Below, piece by piece: positions 20,677 to 28,321 of a stretch of DNA of 51,119 nucleotides. Each line of letters opens with the position of its first letter. Position 1 is the first letter of the stretch. The notes beneath the pieces are model-generated. The model was not told the origin of the DNA. It was given only the letters and a program-made list of their open reading frames with translations, and searched no databases. The translations under genes were made by a program, and so were the position numbers. The DNA is from CAYOPE01 sp964405805 (GTDB taxonomy: Bacteria > Patescibacteriota > Doudnabacteria > UBA920 > O2-02-FULL-48-8): NCBI GenBank assembly GCA_964405805.1, contig CAYOPE010000003.1:1-51119 (forward strand), written 5' to 3'.

Positions 20677-21073
20677 GTTAAAAGGGAAGAAAGGGAGTAA
20701 AGGGGAGAAGGCGACTGAACCCAATGTTTTGGAAATGGTCAATGAGAAGAGCACCTCAGAACCGCAGACTTTAAAAGAAAATACTGGCCGCGCCCATCAT
20801 ATCCTACATCACTACCATTTGTCTGAGAAAACCAACCAGTTTTCAGGTTCTGGCCGATACGTTTTTAAAGTGGCCAAGACCGCAAATAAGATTGATGTGA
20901 AGAACGCAGTAGAGAAAGTTTATGATGTGCATGTGACTAAGGTGAATATGTTAAATGTCCTTGGCAAATCCCGCAGACAAGGACGAGTCATGGGCCGCAC
21001 TCAGAACTGGAAGAAAGCAGTGGTGACTCTTAAGAGCGGAGAAAGGATAAGCGGGTTAGCAGAGGGAGTCTAG
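20660..21073 (+). CDS. rplW: 50S ribosomal protein L23 with N-terminal extension, about 137 aa
   Basis: The core L23 fold is recognised by LSEKTN..GRYVFKVAKTANKIDVKNAVEKVYDVHVTKVNMLNVLGK. Residues 1 to about 50 (Lys/Glu/Gly-rich, KGKKGSKGEKATEPN) are an extension absent from the usual L23 of about 95-100 aa. L23 borders the exit tunnel and docks SRP and trigger factor. ATG at 20660 is preferred over TTG 20648. Confidence 0.93.
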   Translation: MGILDKLKGKKGSKGEKATEPNVLEMVNEKSTSEPQTLKENTGRAHHILHHYHLSEKTNQFSGSGRYVFKVAKTANKIDVKNAVEKVYDVHVTKVNMLNVLGKSRRQGRVMGRTQNWKKAVVTLKSGERISGLAEGV

Positions 21074-21164
21074 AAGAGTAAAATGTAAAGAGAAAAGAGC
21101 AAAATAATAATTTAAAATTCAAAACTGTTTTTATCTCTTATCTTTACTCTTTAATCTAATTTTT
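21074..21164. repeat. AT-rich imperfect inverted repeat
   Basis: AAGAGTAAAATGTAAAGAG on the left is complementary to CTCTTATCTTTACTCTTT on the right. Lies between rplW and rplB. Confidence 0.6.
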
Positions 21165-21995
21165 ATGGCTATAAAAATTTATAAACCAACTTCAGCAGGA
21201 CGACGGATTCACTCAGTGACTGATTATTCGGTATTGTCGAAAAACGCAACACCAGTAAAATCTTTGATCCGATCTTTGAAGAAAACTGCTGGACGAAATA
21301 ATCAAGGCAAAATCACGATCCGACATCAGGGCGGCGGCCACAAGCACAAAGTGCGTATGATTGATTTTAAGCGCGAGAAGATGAACATCCCTGCCACTGT
21401 GAAAACTCTAGAATACGATCCAGGCCGAAGCGCATTTATCTCTTTGGTCTCATACAAAGACGGCGAGCGCCGATACATTTTGGCTCCTGACGGACTGAAG
21501 CCCGGTGAAATGATCCTGACTTCTGAGCGAACGGAAATCAAGCCAGGCAACCGCATGATGCTGCGCCACATTCCGATTGGCACAAACGTCCACAATGTCG
21601 AAATTTTGGGAGGCACTGGTGGCCAGTTGGCGCGATCAGCTGGCACATACGCGATTGTCGCGGCTCAAGAAAATGATTATACTACTTTGAAGCTTCCTTC
21701 AGGCGAGCTTCGAAAAGTGCCAGTAAAGTCCTTTGCCACAGTCGGACAAGTCTCGAACACTGACTGGATGTATGTCCGAATCGGTAAAGCCGGCCGCACG
21801 CGCCATATGGGCATTCGCCCTTCCGTGCGCGGTAAAGCTATGAACCCGATTGACCACCCACACGGTGGCGGAGAAGGTCATAACCCAATTGGTTTGAAAT
21901 ACCCAAAGACTCCATGGGGCAAGCACGCACTTGGTGTAAAGACCCGCAACCCAAAGAAAGCTTCAAGCAAATTTATTGTAAAACGAAGAAAGTAA
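21165..21995 (+). CDS. rplB: 50S ribosomal protein L2, 276 aa
   Basis: YKPTSAGRR at the start, KITIRHQGGGHKHKVRMIDFKR, VRGKAMNPIDHPHGGGEG (the peptidyl-transferase-associated His loop) and the C-terminal SSKFIVKRRK identify L2. Normal length. Confidence 0.98.
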   Translation: MAIKIYKPTSAGRRIHSVTDYSVLSKNATPVKSLIRSLKKTAGRNNQGKITIRHQGGGHKHKVRMIDFKREKMNIPATVKTLEYDPGRSAFISLVSYKDGERRYILAPDGLKPGEMILTSERTEIKPGNRMMLRHIPIGTNVHNVEILGGTGGQLARSAGTYAIVAAQENDYTTLKLPSGELRKVPVKSFATVGQVSNTDWMYVRIGKAGRTRHMGIRPSVRGKAMNPIDHPHGGGEGHNPIGLKYPKTPWGKHALGVKTRNPKKASSKFIVKRRK

Positions 21996-21996
21996 T

Positions 21997-23013
21997 ATGA
22001 AAAAATTCTTAGCACTCACATTTGGAATACTGCTCCTCGCCGCAGCTTGCAACAAGCAAGTGAGTGTTCAGCCTGACCAAAATCAACATGCTTCGACCAA
22101 AACTTATACTAATACAAAGTTTGGGTACGGCTTCAGTTATCCTGCTAATCTAAGTCTTTACGCTGGTGATATTTCTGGGATAATTGAGTCTTCATCGATT
22201 GTTGGTGTAAATAGTAATAATATGAACACTATTTTTGATGTCAGCGTGCGAGACAAAGACACTTTGAATACTGTCAGTGTTGACCTACAGACATACGCGA
22301 AGACTAGATGGCAATCAAATGTGGATAGTAAATACTCAAATCCCGGCAAAACCATTGGAGATTTTCTGACCACAACCGTGGCCGGTCGGACAGCTTATAA
22401 GTTTAGCGTTTCTAAATCTTTTATTGTCAAAGGTGAAGCTAGACTCCTGACCGAAGAGACCTGGTTTGTTTTTGTTGATAAGAATAATAGCAAATACGTC
22501 ATTTCTTTCCCGAGCGGTAATTTAGAATCAGAGCAAATTCTTTCCACTTTTAAATTTAGTGATTCGGCGGCAACAGCAAACTGGAAAATTTATATGAGTA
22601 GCAAATATGGATTTGAGTTTCAGTATCCTGCCAGTTATGAAATCGATAATAATATTAACTCTGATAGTCCGAATGTGATTTATGCTGTTACAGTTGTTGA
22701 TAGTGATCAATATCAGGAATCCAGAAAATGTCAGTGTGGTGAGGTTGAGTCAGTTTCGGTGAGTGTTTACAAAAACGTGAACGATATAGCCGAATCTTGG
22801 CTTAAGAAAAATTATCAATTAATTTTAGGAGACCAGTCTAAATACAGCGATTTCCAAATAAACAAAGCGATCACTGTTAATAACACTCTTGGAAGATTGA
22901 TCCAAAGTGAAAGCAGCGCTGATTATGTTTTCACTACTTCACAAAATGCTTATGTTGTTTCTTTTGCAAGCGTAAATAAAAATATTGCTGATACTTTTAA
23001 ACTTACCAAATAA
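21997..23013 (+). CDS. Lipoprotein with two PsbP-like repeats, 338 aa
   Basis: The lipobox signal MKKFLALTFGILLLAAAC puts the mature N-terminal Cys at residue 18, so it is membrane-anchored outside the cytoplasm. Two copies of a domain start with FGYGFSYPANL (about residue 43) and YGFEFQYPAS (about residue 206), each followed by a long beta-rich stretch and ending near a STFKF / DTFKL strand. The pattern recalls PsbP-type folds. Related single-domain proteins occur at 36610, 44850 and 48149. It is placed between rplB and rpsS with a 1-nt gap on each side, an unusual place for a secreted protein. Function unknown. Confidence 0.75.
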   Translation: MKKFLALTFGILLLAAACNKQVSVQPDQNQHASTKTYTNTKFGYGFSYPANLSLYAGDISGIIESSSIVGVNSNNMNTIFDVSVRDKDTLNTVSVDLQTYAKTRWQSNVDSKYSNPGKTIGDFLTTTVAGRTAYKFSVSKSFIVKGEARLLTEETWFVFVDKNNSKYVISFPSGNLESEQILSTFKFSDSAATANWKIYMSSKYGFEFQYPASYEIDNNINSDSPNVIYAVTVVDSDQYQESRKCQCGEVESVSVSVYKNVNDIAESWLKKNYQLILGDQSKYSDFQINKAITVNNTLGRLIQSESSADYVFTTSQNAYVVSFASVNKNIADTFKLTK

Positions 23014-23014
23014 T

Positions 23015-23365
23015 ATGTCACGATCACTGAAAAAAGGACCGTTTATAGATCCGAAACTTCTGGAGAAAGTCCAGAAGGCTGCTGCCAAGGGCGGAAAAAA
23101 GGTAGAGATCAAGACCTGGTCTCGCGACTCTACGATTTTCCCGGAAATGGTAGGCATGACTTTCCTAGTTCACAATGGCAAGAATTTTATTACTGTCATC
23201 TGTAATGAGAACATGGTTGGACACAGACTTGGTGAATTTTCTCCTACGCGTAAGTTTATCCGCCACGGTGGAAAGATGGCCAAAGAAGAAGCAATGGCAG
23301 CAGCTGATGCAGAGAAGCGCGCCATGGAAGCAGCGAAAGCCCCAGTGGAAGGAGCTAAGAAATAA
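23015..23365 (+). CDS. rpsS: 30S ribosomal protein S19 with C-terminal extension, 116 aa
   Basis: MSRSLKKGPFIDPKLLEKV, IKTWSRDSTIFPEMVGMTFLVHNGK and MVGHRLGEFSPTRKFIRHGG are S19 motifs. About 25 extra residues (Ala/Lys/Glu-rich) follow the usual end. ATG at 23015 is the canonical start; the frame open upstream is the lipoprotein gene. Confidence 0.97.
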   Translation: MSRSLKKGPFIDPKLLEKVQKAAAKGGKKVEIKTWSRDSTIFPEMVGMTFLVHNGKNFITVICNENMVGHRLGEFSPTRKFIRHGGKMAKEEAMAAADAEKRAMEAAKAPVEGAKK

Positions 23366-23367
23366 TT

Positions 23368-23455
23368 TTGAATGCTGAATTTAGAATTTTGAATCAATAT
23401 TAAATATTTAAATATTCTAATTTCAATCAAAATTCAAAATTAATTATTCTAAATT
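23368..23455 (+). repeat. AT-rich dispersed inverted repeat, copy C
   Basis: Nearly the same sequence as copy D at 28667-28752 and close to copies A and B. Lies between rpsS and rplV. Confidence 0.8.
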
Positions 23456-23463
23456 GATCATTT

Positions 23464-24027
23464 ATGGCACAAGACAAGTCTCAAACTAAAGAAGTAAAAG
23501 CATTTGCTCGACACATTCACATGTCGCCGCGCAAGCTTCGACTTGTGGCAAATTTGATTCGAAAAGTTCCAGTCGACGTGGCACTCGAGCAGCTTCGATT
23601 TTCTTCTCGGAATGCCGCTTTGCCTATCACTAAAGTCATAAATTCTGCAGTGGCGAACGCTGTTCACAATTTCAATTTGAATAAAGAAAACTTGTTTGTA
23701 AAAAGTATCACTGTCGATGGCGGACCAGTTTTTAAACGATACGCGCCGCGCGCTCAGGGCCGCGCATTTGTGGAACGAAAAAGAACCAGCCATATCAATG
23801 TAATTTTAGAGAGCAGGGAACACCAAAGAGCGAAGAGAAAACGATCAATATTTTCTTTGAGACCGAAGACAGAAGAGATCGTGAGAAAAGTAAATGAACC
23901 AGAGGCTGGAAAAGTTGCTGATGAAAAATCACAAGTACCCAAGCAAGCTCCAAGGCCGGCAGAAAAACGCAAGAATAGCTTTATCGCATTGAAGCGTCGA
24001 TTATTTAACCGAAGATCAGGACAATAA
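23464..24027 (+). CDS. rplV: 50S ribosomal protein L22 with long C-terminal extension, 187 aa
   Basis: HIHMSPRKLRLVANLIRKVPVDVAL, INSAVANAVHNF and GPVFKRYAPRAQGRAF (the beta-hairpin region that lines the tunnel) are L22. The family is usually 110-120 aa; about 65 further residues here are Lys/Arg/Pro-rich and probably lie on the ribosome surface. Confidence 0.95.
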   Translation: MAQDKSQTKEVKAFARHIHMSPRKLRLVANLIRKVPVDVALEQLRFSSRNAALPITKVINSAVANAVHNFNLNKENLFVKSITVDGGPVFKRYAPRAQGRAFVERKRTSHINVILESREHQRAKRKRSIFSLRPKTEEIVRKVNEPEAGKVADEKSQVPKQAPRPAEKRKNSFIALKRRLFNRRSGQ

Positions 24028-24028
24028 T

Positions 24029-24679
24029 ATGGGACAAAAGATTAATGCTAACAGTTTAAGACTGAAAATCACCGATACTTGGAAATCCAGATGGCTTTCC
24101 AAAACCGGTTTTGCTGGCAAGCTCGAGCAGGACACCAAGATCCGCGCTTTCCTGATGGTGGAACTAAAGAAAGCCGGCCTGGTTCGTGTAGACATTGAGC
24201 GCTTCGGCCAAACTATTGCTGTGACTGTGAAAACTACCAAGCCAGGGATGATTATTGGCAAAGGCGGCGCTGGTATCGAAGATCTGAAGAAAAAAGTTTT
24301 AAAGCATTTGAATTTGAAAAAGCTTGATCTGAAGATCAATATCGAAGAAGTGAAAGATGTGAACTTGCAAGCGCAAGTCATTGCCCAGAACATAGCAGAC
24401 CAGATTGAGAAGCGTATCGCTTTCCGACGCGCTATGAAGGGCGCGATCGAGCAAGTGATGGAGTCAGGAGCAATAGGAGTAAAGATTGAATGCAAGGGAC
24501 GCTTGGGCGGCGCTGAAATTGCGAGAAGTGAAAGATTGTTTAAAGGCAAACTTCCTCTGCATACTTTGCGCGCCAACATAGAATTTGCTCGAGTCACAGC
24601 ATACACGACTTATGGTACTATTGGCGTGCGAGTTTGGATAAACAAAGGCGAGATATTTGATAAGAGTAAAAAACTTTAA
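24029..24679 (+). CDS. rpsC: 30S ribosomal protein S3, 216 aa
   Basis: MGQKINANSLRL, the KH-domain GMIIGKGGAGIEDLKKKV, and IECKGRLGGAEIARSE with TYGTIGVRVWINKGE are S3 signatures (mRNA entry, helicase activity). One nt after rplV. Confidence 0.97.
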   Translation: MGQKINANSLRLKITDTWKSRWLSKTGFAGKLEQDTKIRAFLMVELKKAGLVRVDIERFGQTIAVTVKTTKPGMIIGKGGAGIEDLKKKVLKHLNLKKLDLKINIEEVKDVNLQAQVIAQNIADQIEKRIAFRRAMKGAIEQVMESGAIGVKIECKGRLGGAEIARSERLFKGKLPLHTLRANIEFARVTAYTTYGTIGVRVWINKGEIFDKSKKL

Positions 24680-24688
24680 TCTAGATTT

Positions 24689-25111
24689 ATGTTAATCCCA
24701 AAGAAAGTTAAACACCGAAAGCATCATCGAGGAAAGTCATCCGGCAAAGCTATGTCTGGTAATTTCGTGGCGTTTGGAAGCTTTGGCCTGAAAGCTATGG
24801 AAAACAGCTGGGTGACATCCAGACAGATCGAAGCTGCCAGACGCGCTATGACTCGATATGTAGCTCGCGGTGGAAAAATTTGGATTCGAGTATTTCCAGA
24901 TAAGCCGATCACTTCCCACNNNNNNNNNNGCCGCGACGTGCAGGAACCGGAAGCGGTGAGCGCTGGGGATCATTTCGTAGCCGTGGTCCAGAAAGGACGA
25001 GTATTGTTTGAAATGGATGGTGTCGCGGCTGACCAGGCTGCGGAAGCCATGCGACTTGCTGCGCACAAGCTGCCGGTAAAGACTAAGTTTGTTGTAAGGG
25101 AGCAGAGGTGA
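24689..25111 (+). CDS. rplP: 50S ribosomal protein L16, interrupted by a sequence gap
   Basis: PKKVKHRKHHRGKSSGKAMSGNFVAFGSFGLKAME and RQIEAARRAMTRYVARGGKIWIRVFPDKPIT are L16. Ten Ns at 24920-24929 follow, and FVAVVQKGRVLFEMDGV resumes the match. Between the gap and FVAVV the expected MGKGKG-type motif is not readable in this frame, although a GTGSGE appears in another frame, so there are probably sequence errors beside the gap. The protein is likely intact in the organism. Confidence 0.9.
   Translation: MLIPKKVKHRKHHRGKSSGKAMSGNFVAFGSFGLKAMENSWVTSRQIEAARRAMTRYVARGGKIWIRVFPDKPITSHXXXXRDVQEPEAVSAGDHFVAVVQKGRVLFEMDGVAADQAAEAMRLAAHKLPVKTKFVVREQR
24920..24929. other. Scaffold gap (10 N) inside rplP
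   Basis: Ten Ns of placeholder length; the L16 frame continues on both sides. Confidence 0.95.
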
Positions 25112-25127
25112 ACTAATTTACAGATTA

Positions 25128-25279
25128 TTCTTCTCCCTCGACGGGAGAAGACGTCCGTCAGCAGGAACTAGGTGAGCACGGACAGATGAGGGTGATTTAA
25201 GAAGCTTAGATACCCCTCATCTGTCAGCGCTAACCAAACCCTCAAAGCTGACATCTTCTCCCGCAAGGGGAGAAGAGAA
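25128..25279. repeat. Inverted pair of CCCCTCATCTG-family repeats
   Basis: Unit 1 (reverse) carries TCTTCTCCCTCGACGGGAGA and ends CAGATGAGGGTG. Unit 2 (forward) starts ACCCCTCATCTG (about 25210) and ends TCTTCTCCCGCAAGGGGAGA. Each unit has its own hairpin, and the two units are complementary to each other, like a BIME. A single unit is at 6831-6876. Lies between rplP and rpmC; no gene is seen in the gap. Confidence 0.8.
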
Positions 25280-25293
25280 GAAGAAAGAAACTT

Positions 25294-25479
25294 ATGACGA
25301 TGACAGAACTCAAAGCCATGGGCGAACCAGAACTACTTAAACTGTTGGCTTCTTTGCGCGAGCAAGTCCGCGACCTTTCGTTTAAGCTGCATTCTCGCGA
25401 GATAAAGAATAATCACGCTATGAAAGATGTGAAGAGAGACATTGCTCGAATATTAACTTTACTAAACAGCCATGAATAA
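25294..25479 (+). CDS. rpmC: 50S ribosomal protein L29, 61 aa
   Basis: ELKAMGEPELLKLLASLREQVRDLSFKLHSREIKNNHAMKDVKRDIARILTLL is the two-helix L29 protein. The start is either ATG 25294 or the ATG two codons on. Its end overlaps rpsQ by 8 nt. Confidence 0.93.
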   Translation: MTMTELKAMGEPELLKLLASLREQVRDLSFKLHSREIKNNHAMKDVKRDIARILTLLNSHE

Positions 25480-25693
25480 ACGTCAATTAGTAGGAACAGT
25501 AGTGTCAAACAAGATGCAGAAAACTGTAATTGTGAAAGTTGATAGTGTGAAAGTTCATCCAAAGTATCACAAGCGCTACACAGTTTCGAAAAAGTATCCA
25601 GCGCACACTGATAGAGAGCTCACAGTTGGCGAAAAAGTGACGATCGAAGAATCCAAGCCTTATTCGAAAACAGTAAACTTTAAAGTTTTATGA
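25472..25693 (+). CDS. rpsQ: 30S ribosomal protein S17, 73 aa
   Basis: RQLVGTVVSNKMQKTVIVKVD, HPKYHKRYTVSKKYPAHT and VTIEESKPYSKTVNFKVL are the S17 OB-fold landmarks. Overlaps rpmC and rplN. Confidence 0.96.
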   Translation: MNKRQLVGTVVSNKMQKTVIVKVDSVKVHPKYHKRYTVSKKYPAHTDRELTVGEKVTIEESKPYSKTVNFKVL

Positions 25694-26061
25694 TTCAGCT
25701 TAGAACCAGATTAAAAGTGGCAGATAACACAGGCGCGAAAGAAATCGCAGTCTTCGGAGTGTCCGGCAAAAACCGCAGACGCTGGGCCAGACTCGGCGAT
25801 GTGGTCGCAGCCTCGGTAAAAGTGGCCAGCCCGAAGGGACAAGTGAAAAAAGGCGACAAAGTTTACGCAGTGATCGTCCGCACTCACAAGGAAGTCAGAC
25901 GACCTGATGGCTCTTATATCAGATTTGACGATAATGCCGCAGTATTGGTAAATAAAGATGACCCAGAGCCACGAGGTAGTCGTATTTTCGGTCCCATCCC
26001 GCGCGAGCTTCGAGACCTGGGATTTAGCAAAATAATTTCATTGGCAGAGGAAGTGGTATGA
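25690..26061 (+). CDS. rplN: 50S ribosomal protein L14, 123 aa
   Basis: MIQLRTRLKVADNTGAKEIAVFGV, VKKGDKVYAVIVRTHKEVRRPDGSYIRFDDNAAVLVN and GSRIFGPIPRELRDLGFSKIISLAEEV define L14. The ATG overlaps the rpsQ stop. Confidence 0.98.
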   Translation: MIQLRTRLKVADNTGAKEIAVFGVSGKNRRRWARLGDVVAASVKVASPKGQVKKGDKVYAVIVRTHKEVRRPDGSYIRFDDNAAVLVNKDDPEPRGSRIFGPIPRELRDLGFSKIISLAEEVV

Positions 26062-26068
26062 CGTTCGG

Positions 26069-26150
26069 GCTGCTACTTCTCGGACACGGTCGCTAAGGCG
26101 ACCTAAGTGCTCGGGCATTAAGCCCTCGCAATTGTCCTCGAAGCAGCAGC
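26069..26150 (+). ncRNA. Three-way-junction RNA element, copy 2 (rplX leader region)
   Basis: P1 pairs 26069-26086 with 26133-26150 (15 of 18 pairs). P2 GGTCGC/GCGACC (26088-26093/26098-26103) has loop TAAG, and single-stranded TAAG follows (26104-26107). P3 26109-26116/26122-26129 has loop ATTAA, with two central mismatches. Compared with copy 1 (589-668), P2 changes C-G to T-A and P3 changes GACC/GGTC to GGGC/GCCC, while loops and junction are identical. It occupies almost the whole gap between rplN and rplX in an operon where gaps are usually short. Confidence 0.75.
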
Positions 26151-26169
26151 CTTCACTAAGCGAAAATAT

Positions 26170-26451
26170 ATGAGAATAAAAAAAGGCGATACAGTACAAG
26201 TTTTATCAGGAAAAGAACGCGGAAAAACCGGCAAGGTTTTAGAAGTGTTTCCCAAATCAGACAGATTGTCCATCGAAGGACTAAACATTCGCGTCAGATT
26301 TTCCCGTCCGCGTAACCAAGGTGAAAAAGGCCAGAGACTCGAGCTGCCAGCTGCCATGAATGTTTCGAAAGTCATGTTGATTTGTCCGCACTGTGGTAAG
26401 CCGACCAGATCAAACAAGCAGTGCCAGCACTGTCGAAAGGACATCAGATGA
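26170..26451 (+). CDS. rplX: 50S ribosomal protein L24 with C-terminal zinc ribbon, 93 aa
   Basis: The KOW motif MRIKKGDTVQVLSGKERGKTGKVLEVFPKSDRLSIEGLN is L24, the assembly initiator near 23S 5' end. The tail carries CPHC (72-75) and CQHC (85-88), a zinc-ribbon ending like the one on MscL. The stop overlaps the rplE start. Confidence 0.95.
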   Translation: MRIKKGDTVQVLSGKERGKTGKVLEVFPKSDRLSIEGLNIRVRFSRPRNQGEKGQRLELPAAMNVSKVMLICPHCGKPTRSNKQCQHCRKDIR

Positions 26452-26924
26452 ATGTAATGGCTGTACCTAAAATTAAGAAAGTTGTCCTCAATGTCGGTGT
26501 AGGAAAAACGCTGAAAGACGCCAAGATGCTGGAAGCTATCACCGAAGATATGAAACGAATCAGCGGACAAATGCCAGTGAAAACCATAGCCAAGAAATCC
26601 ATTTCAGGATTTAAGATCAGAGAAGGTCAGGTTGTCGGTCTTATGGTGACACTGCGAGGCAAACGCATGAAAGATTTCATTCAGAAACTGGTGCATGTCG
26701 CGCTGCCTCGAGTCAGAGACTTCCGTGGACTAGATCCAAAGAAATTTGACGGCCATGGCAACTACAACATCGGACTGAAAGAGCAGATCGTGTTTCCAGA
26801 AACTACCCGAGAGCACATCGAACACATATTCGGATTCGAGATAAATATTCAGACTTCCACAGATGATGACAAGCAAGCACTAGAATTATTAAAATCATTA
26901 GGGTTCCCGTTTCAGAAAGATTAA
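26448..26924 (+). CDS. rplE: 50S ribosomal protein L5, 158 aa
   Basis: VPKIKKVVLNVGVGKTLKD, GQMPVKTIAKKSISGFKIREGQVVGLMVTLRGKRM and RDFRGLDPKKFDGHGNYNIGLKEQIVFPE are L5 motifs (5S rRNA binding). ATG at 26448 overlaps the rplX stop; ATG 26457 is an alternative. Shorter than the usual length of about 180 aa at the N-terminus. Confidence 0.96.
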   Translation: MNVMAVPKIKKVVLNVGVGKTLKDAKMLEAITEDMKRISGQMPVKTIAKKSISGFKIREGQVVGLMVTLRGKRMKDFIQKLVHVALPRVRDFRGLDPKKFDGHGNYNIGLKEQIVFPETTREHIEHIFGFEINIQTSTDDDKQALELLKSLGFPFQKD

Positions 26925-26925
26925 T

Positions 26926-27120
26926 ATGGCAACTAAAGCACAGACAATTAAATCACTTCGATCTCGCACTAAGCCAAAGTACTCCACTCGCGTAGTGAGA
27001 CGATGCTGGCGTTGTGGCAGAAAGCATGGCTACATGCGCGACTTTGATATTTGCCGTATTTGTTTCAGAGAATTAGCCTCCAACGGAGAAATCCCAGGAG
27101 TAGTAAAGGCCTCATGGTAG
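26926..27120 (+). CDS. rpsN: 30S ribosomal protein S14 type Z, 64 aa
   Basis: The zinc form: CWRCGRKHGYMRDFDICRICFRELA, with two CxxC pairs and the C-terminal GEIPGVVKASW. Normal length for the short zinc type. Two nt after rplE. Confidence 0.97.
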   Translation: MATKAQTIKSLRSRTKPKYSTRVVRRCWRCGRKHGYMRDFDICRICFRELASNGEIPGVVKASW

Positions 27121-27212
27121 ATCTACGAACTACGAAATGGTACGAAAATACGAAAAGGTTAGTCCTCAGTTCGTACTTTCGTAAAAGATTCGTAATTTCG
27201 TAGATAATTAAC
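27121..27212. repeat. Perfect-armed inverted repeat of TACGAA units
   Basis: ATCTACGAA..TACGAAAT..TACGAAAaTACGAA pairs with TTCGTA..TTTCGTA..ATTCGTAaTTTCGTAGAT. Arms of about 35 nt around a loop of about 15 nt. Between rpsN and rpsH. Confidence 0.75.
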
Positions 27213-27220
27213 TAAGAATT

Positions 27221-27616
27221 ATGATAACTGACACAATCTCCGACATGCTCACCAGAATCCGCAACGCTCAAATGGCTCGCCATGATGAGGTGGCTTTCCC
27301 ATACTCAAACTTCAAGCACAGTTTGGCTAAAGTTTTACAGACTGAAGGTTACATCCGAAACGTGGAAGAGAAAGAAGTCGATGGCCTGAAATCTTTATCT
27401 TTACAGCTGAAGTATGATGCCGCAGGTACACCGGTGATTTCTGGAATCGAAAGAATTAGCAAACCAGGTCAGAGAATTTACAGCGGTCGAGCTGAGATTC
27501 CTTCTGTGATGGGCGGCATGGGAACTACGATCGTTTCGACGTCTAAAGGATTAATGACAGACAAAGAAGCGCGCAAGAACAAAGTCGGCGGCGAAATTGT
27601 CTGCAAGATTTGGTAA
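27221..27616 (+). CDS. rpsH: 30S ribosomal protein S8, 131 aa
   Basis: DTISDMLTRIRNAQMARHDEV at the start and GGMGTTIVSTSKGLMTDKEARKNKVGGEIVCKIW at the end are S8. Normal length. Confidence 0.97.
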   Translation: MITDTISDMLTRIRNAQMARHDEVAFPYSNFKHSLAKVLQTEGYIRNVEEKEVDGLKSLSLQLKYDAAGTPVISGIERISKPGQRIYSGRAEIPSVMGGMGTTIVSTSKGLMTDKEARKNKVGGEIVCKIW

Positions 27617-27621
27617 ATTAT

Positions 27622-28176
27622 ATGAGCAGAATTGGTAAAAAACCAGTCATAATTCCATCTGGAGTCACAGTGGATCTACAAAACGAGACGCTGAAGGTCA
27701 AAGGACCGAAAGGCGAGCTTGTTTTGAGCATTCATCCGAAAGTTGCTGTGAGTAAGACCGACACCGAGATTACAGTCAGCGTAAAGAAGCCAGATGATAA
27801 GAGTGAGCGCGCGCTGTGGGGACTTTTCAGAGCTCTGATAAACAACATGATCGCAGGCGTGACCAATGGCTTTACTAAAGTTTTAGAAATCAACGGTGTA
27901 GGCTATAAGGCTGCAATTGCTGGCAATAAACTAACTTTGAATTTGGGCTACTCACATCCAATCGAGCTCATGGTTCCAGCAGGACTGGAAGCGAAGGTGG
28001 AGAAAAATGTCATCACTATCAGTGGCGCTGACCGTCAGGCAGTCGGACAGTTCGCAGCAGTGGTCCGCTCCCAGCGAGAACCAGAGCCATATAAAGGAAA
28101 GGGAATTAAATACTCAGACGAAGTCGTCCGTCGCAAAGCCGGTAAGGTAGTTAAAGCAGTAGGCGGAGGCAAATAA
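27622..28176 (+). CDS. rplF: 50S ribosomal protein L6, 184 aa
   Basis: MSRIGKKPVIIPSGV, ALWGLFRALINNMIAGVTNGFTKVLEINGVGYKA and the C-terminal REPEPYKGKGIKYSDEVVRRKAGK are L6. ATG at 27622 gives the canonical MSRIGKKP. Its TAA abuts the repeat element at 28177. Confidence 0.97.
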   Translation: MSRIGKKPVIIPSGVTVDLQNETLKVKGPKGELVLSIHPKVAVSKTDTEITVSVKKPDDKSERALWGLFRALINNMIAGVTNGFTKVLEINGVGYKAAIAGNKLTLNLGYSHPIELMVPAGLEAKVEKNVITISGADRQAVGQFAAVVRSQREPEPYKGKGIKYSDEVVRRKAGKVVKAVGGGK

Positions 28177-28317
28177 ACCCCCTCACCAGAACGAGCTTTA
28201 TTTGTAAATAATTATTTATGATAATCAGAATGATGATAAACAACGAGCAAAAAATTAATGTGACACGAGAAAACTATTTCGGCCAAGCCGAAACAGAAGT
28301 TCGTTTGGTGAGGGGGT
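28177..28317. mobile_element. Non-coding element with ACCCCCTCACCA terminal inverted repeats (MITE-like)
   Basis: Left end ACCCCCTCACCAGAACGA (28177-) and right end TCGTTTGGTGAGGGGGT (-28317) are inverted repeats, 12 outermost bases perfect. The 141-bp element fits between the rplF stop and the rplR start with a few bases to spare. The interior is AT-rich with a TTTCGGC-CAA-GCCGAAA hairpin and no ORF. The same ends bound the GIY-YIG gene at 50325-50605. Confidence 0.65.
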
Positions 28318-28321
28318 AAAT

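Noticed and set aside
25128..25279. CRISPR-like array
   Set aside because: Two inverted palindromic units, not regularly spaced direct repeats; no cas genes in the window.
26069..26150. A known r-protein leader, tRNA-like structure or tmRNA fragment
   Set aside because: It has no tRNA acceptor, T-loop or anticodon features, and the second copy is upstream of a non-ribosomal gene.
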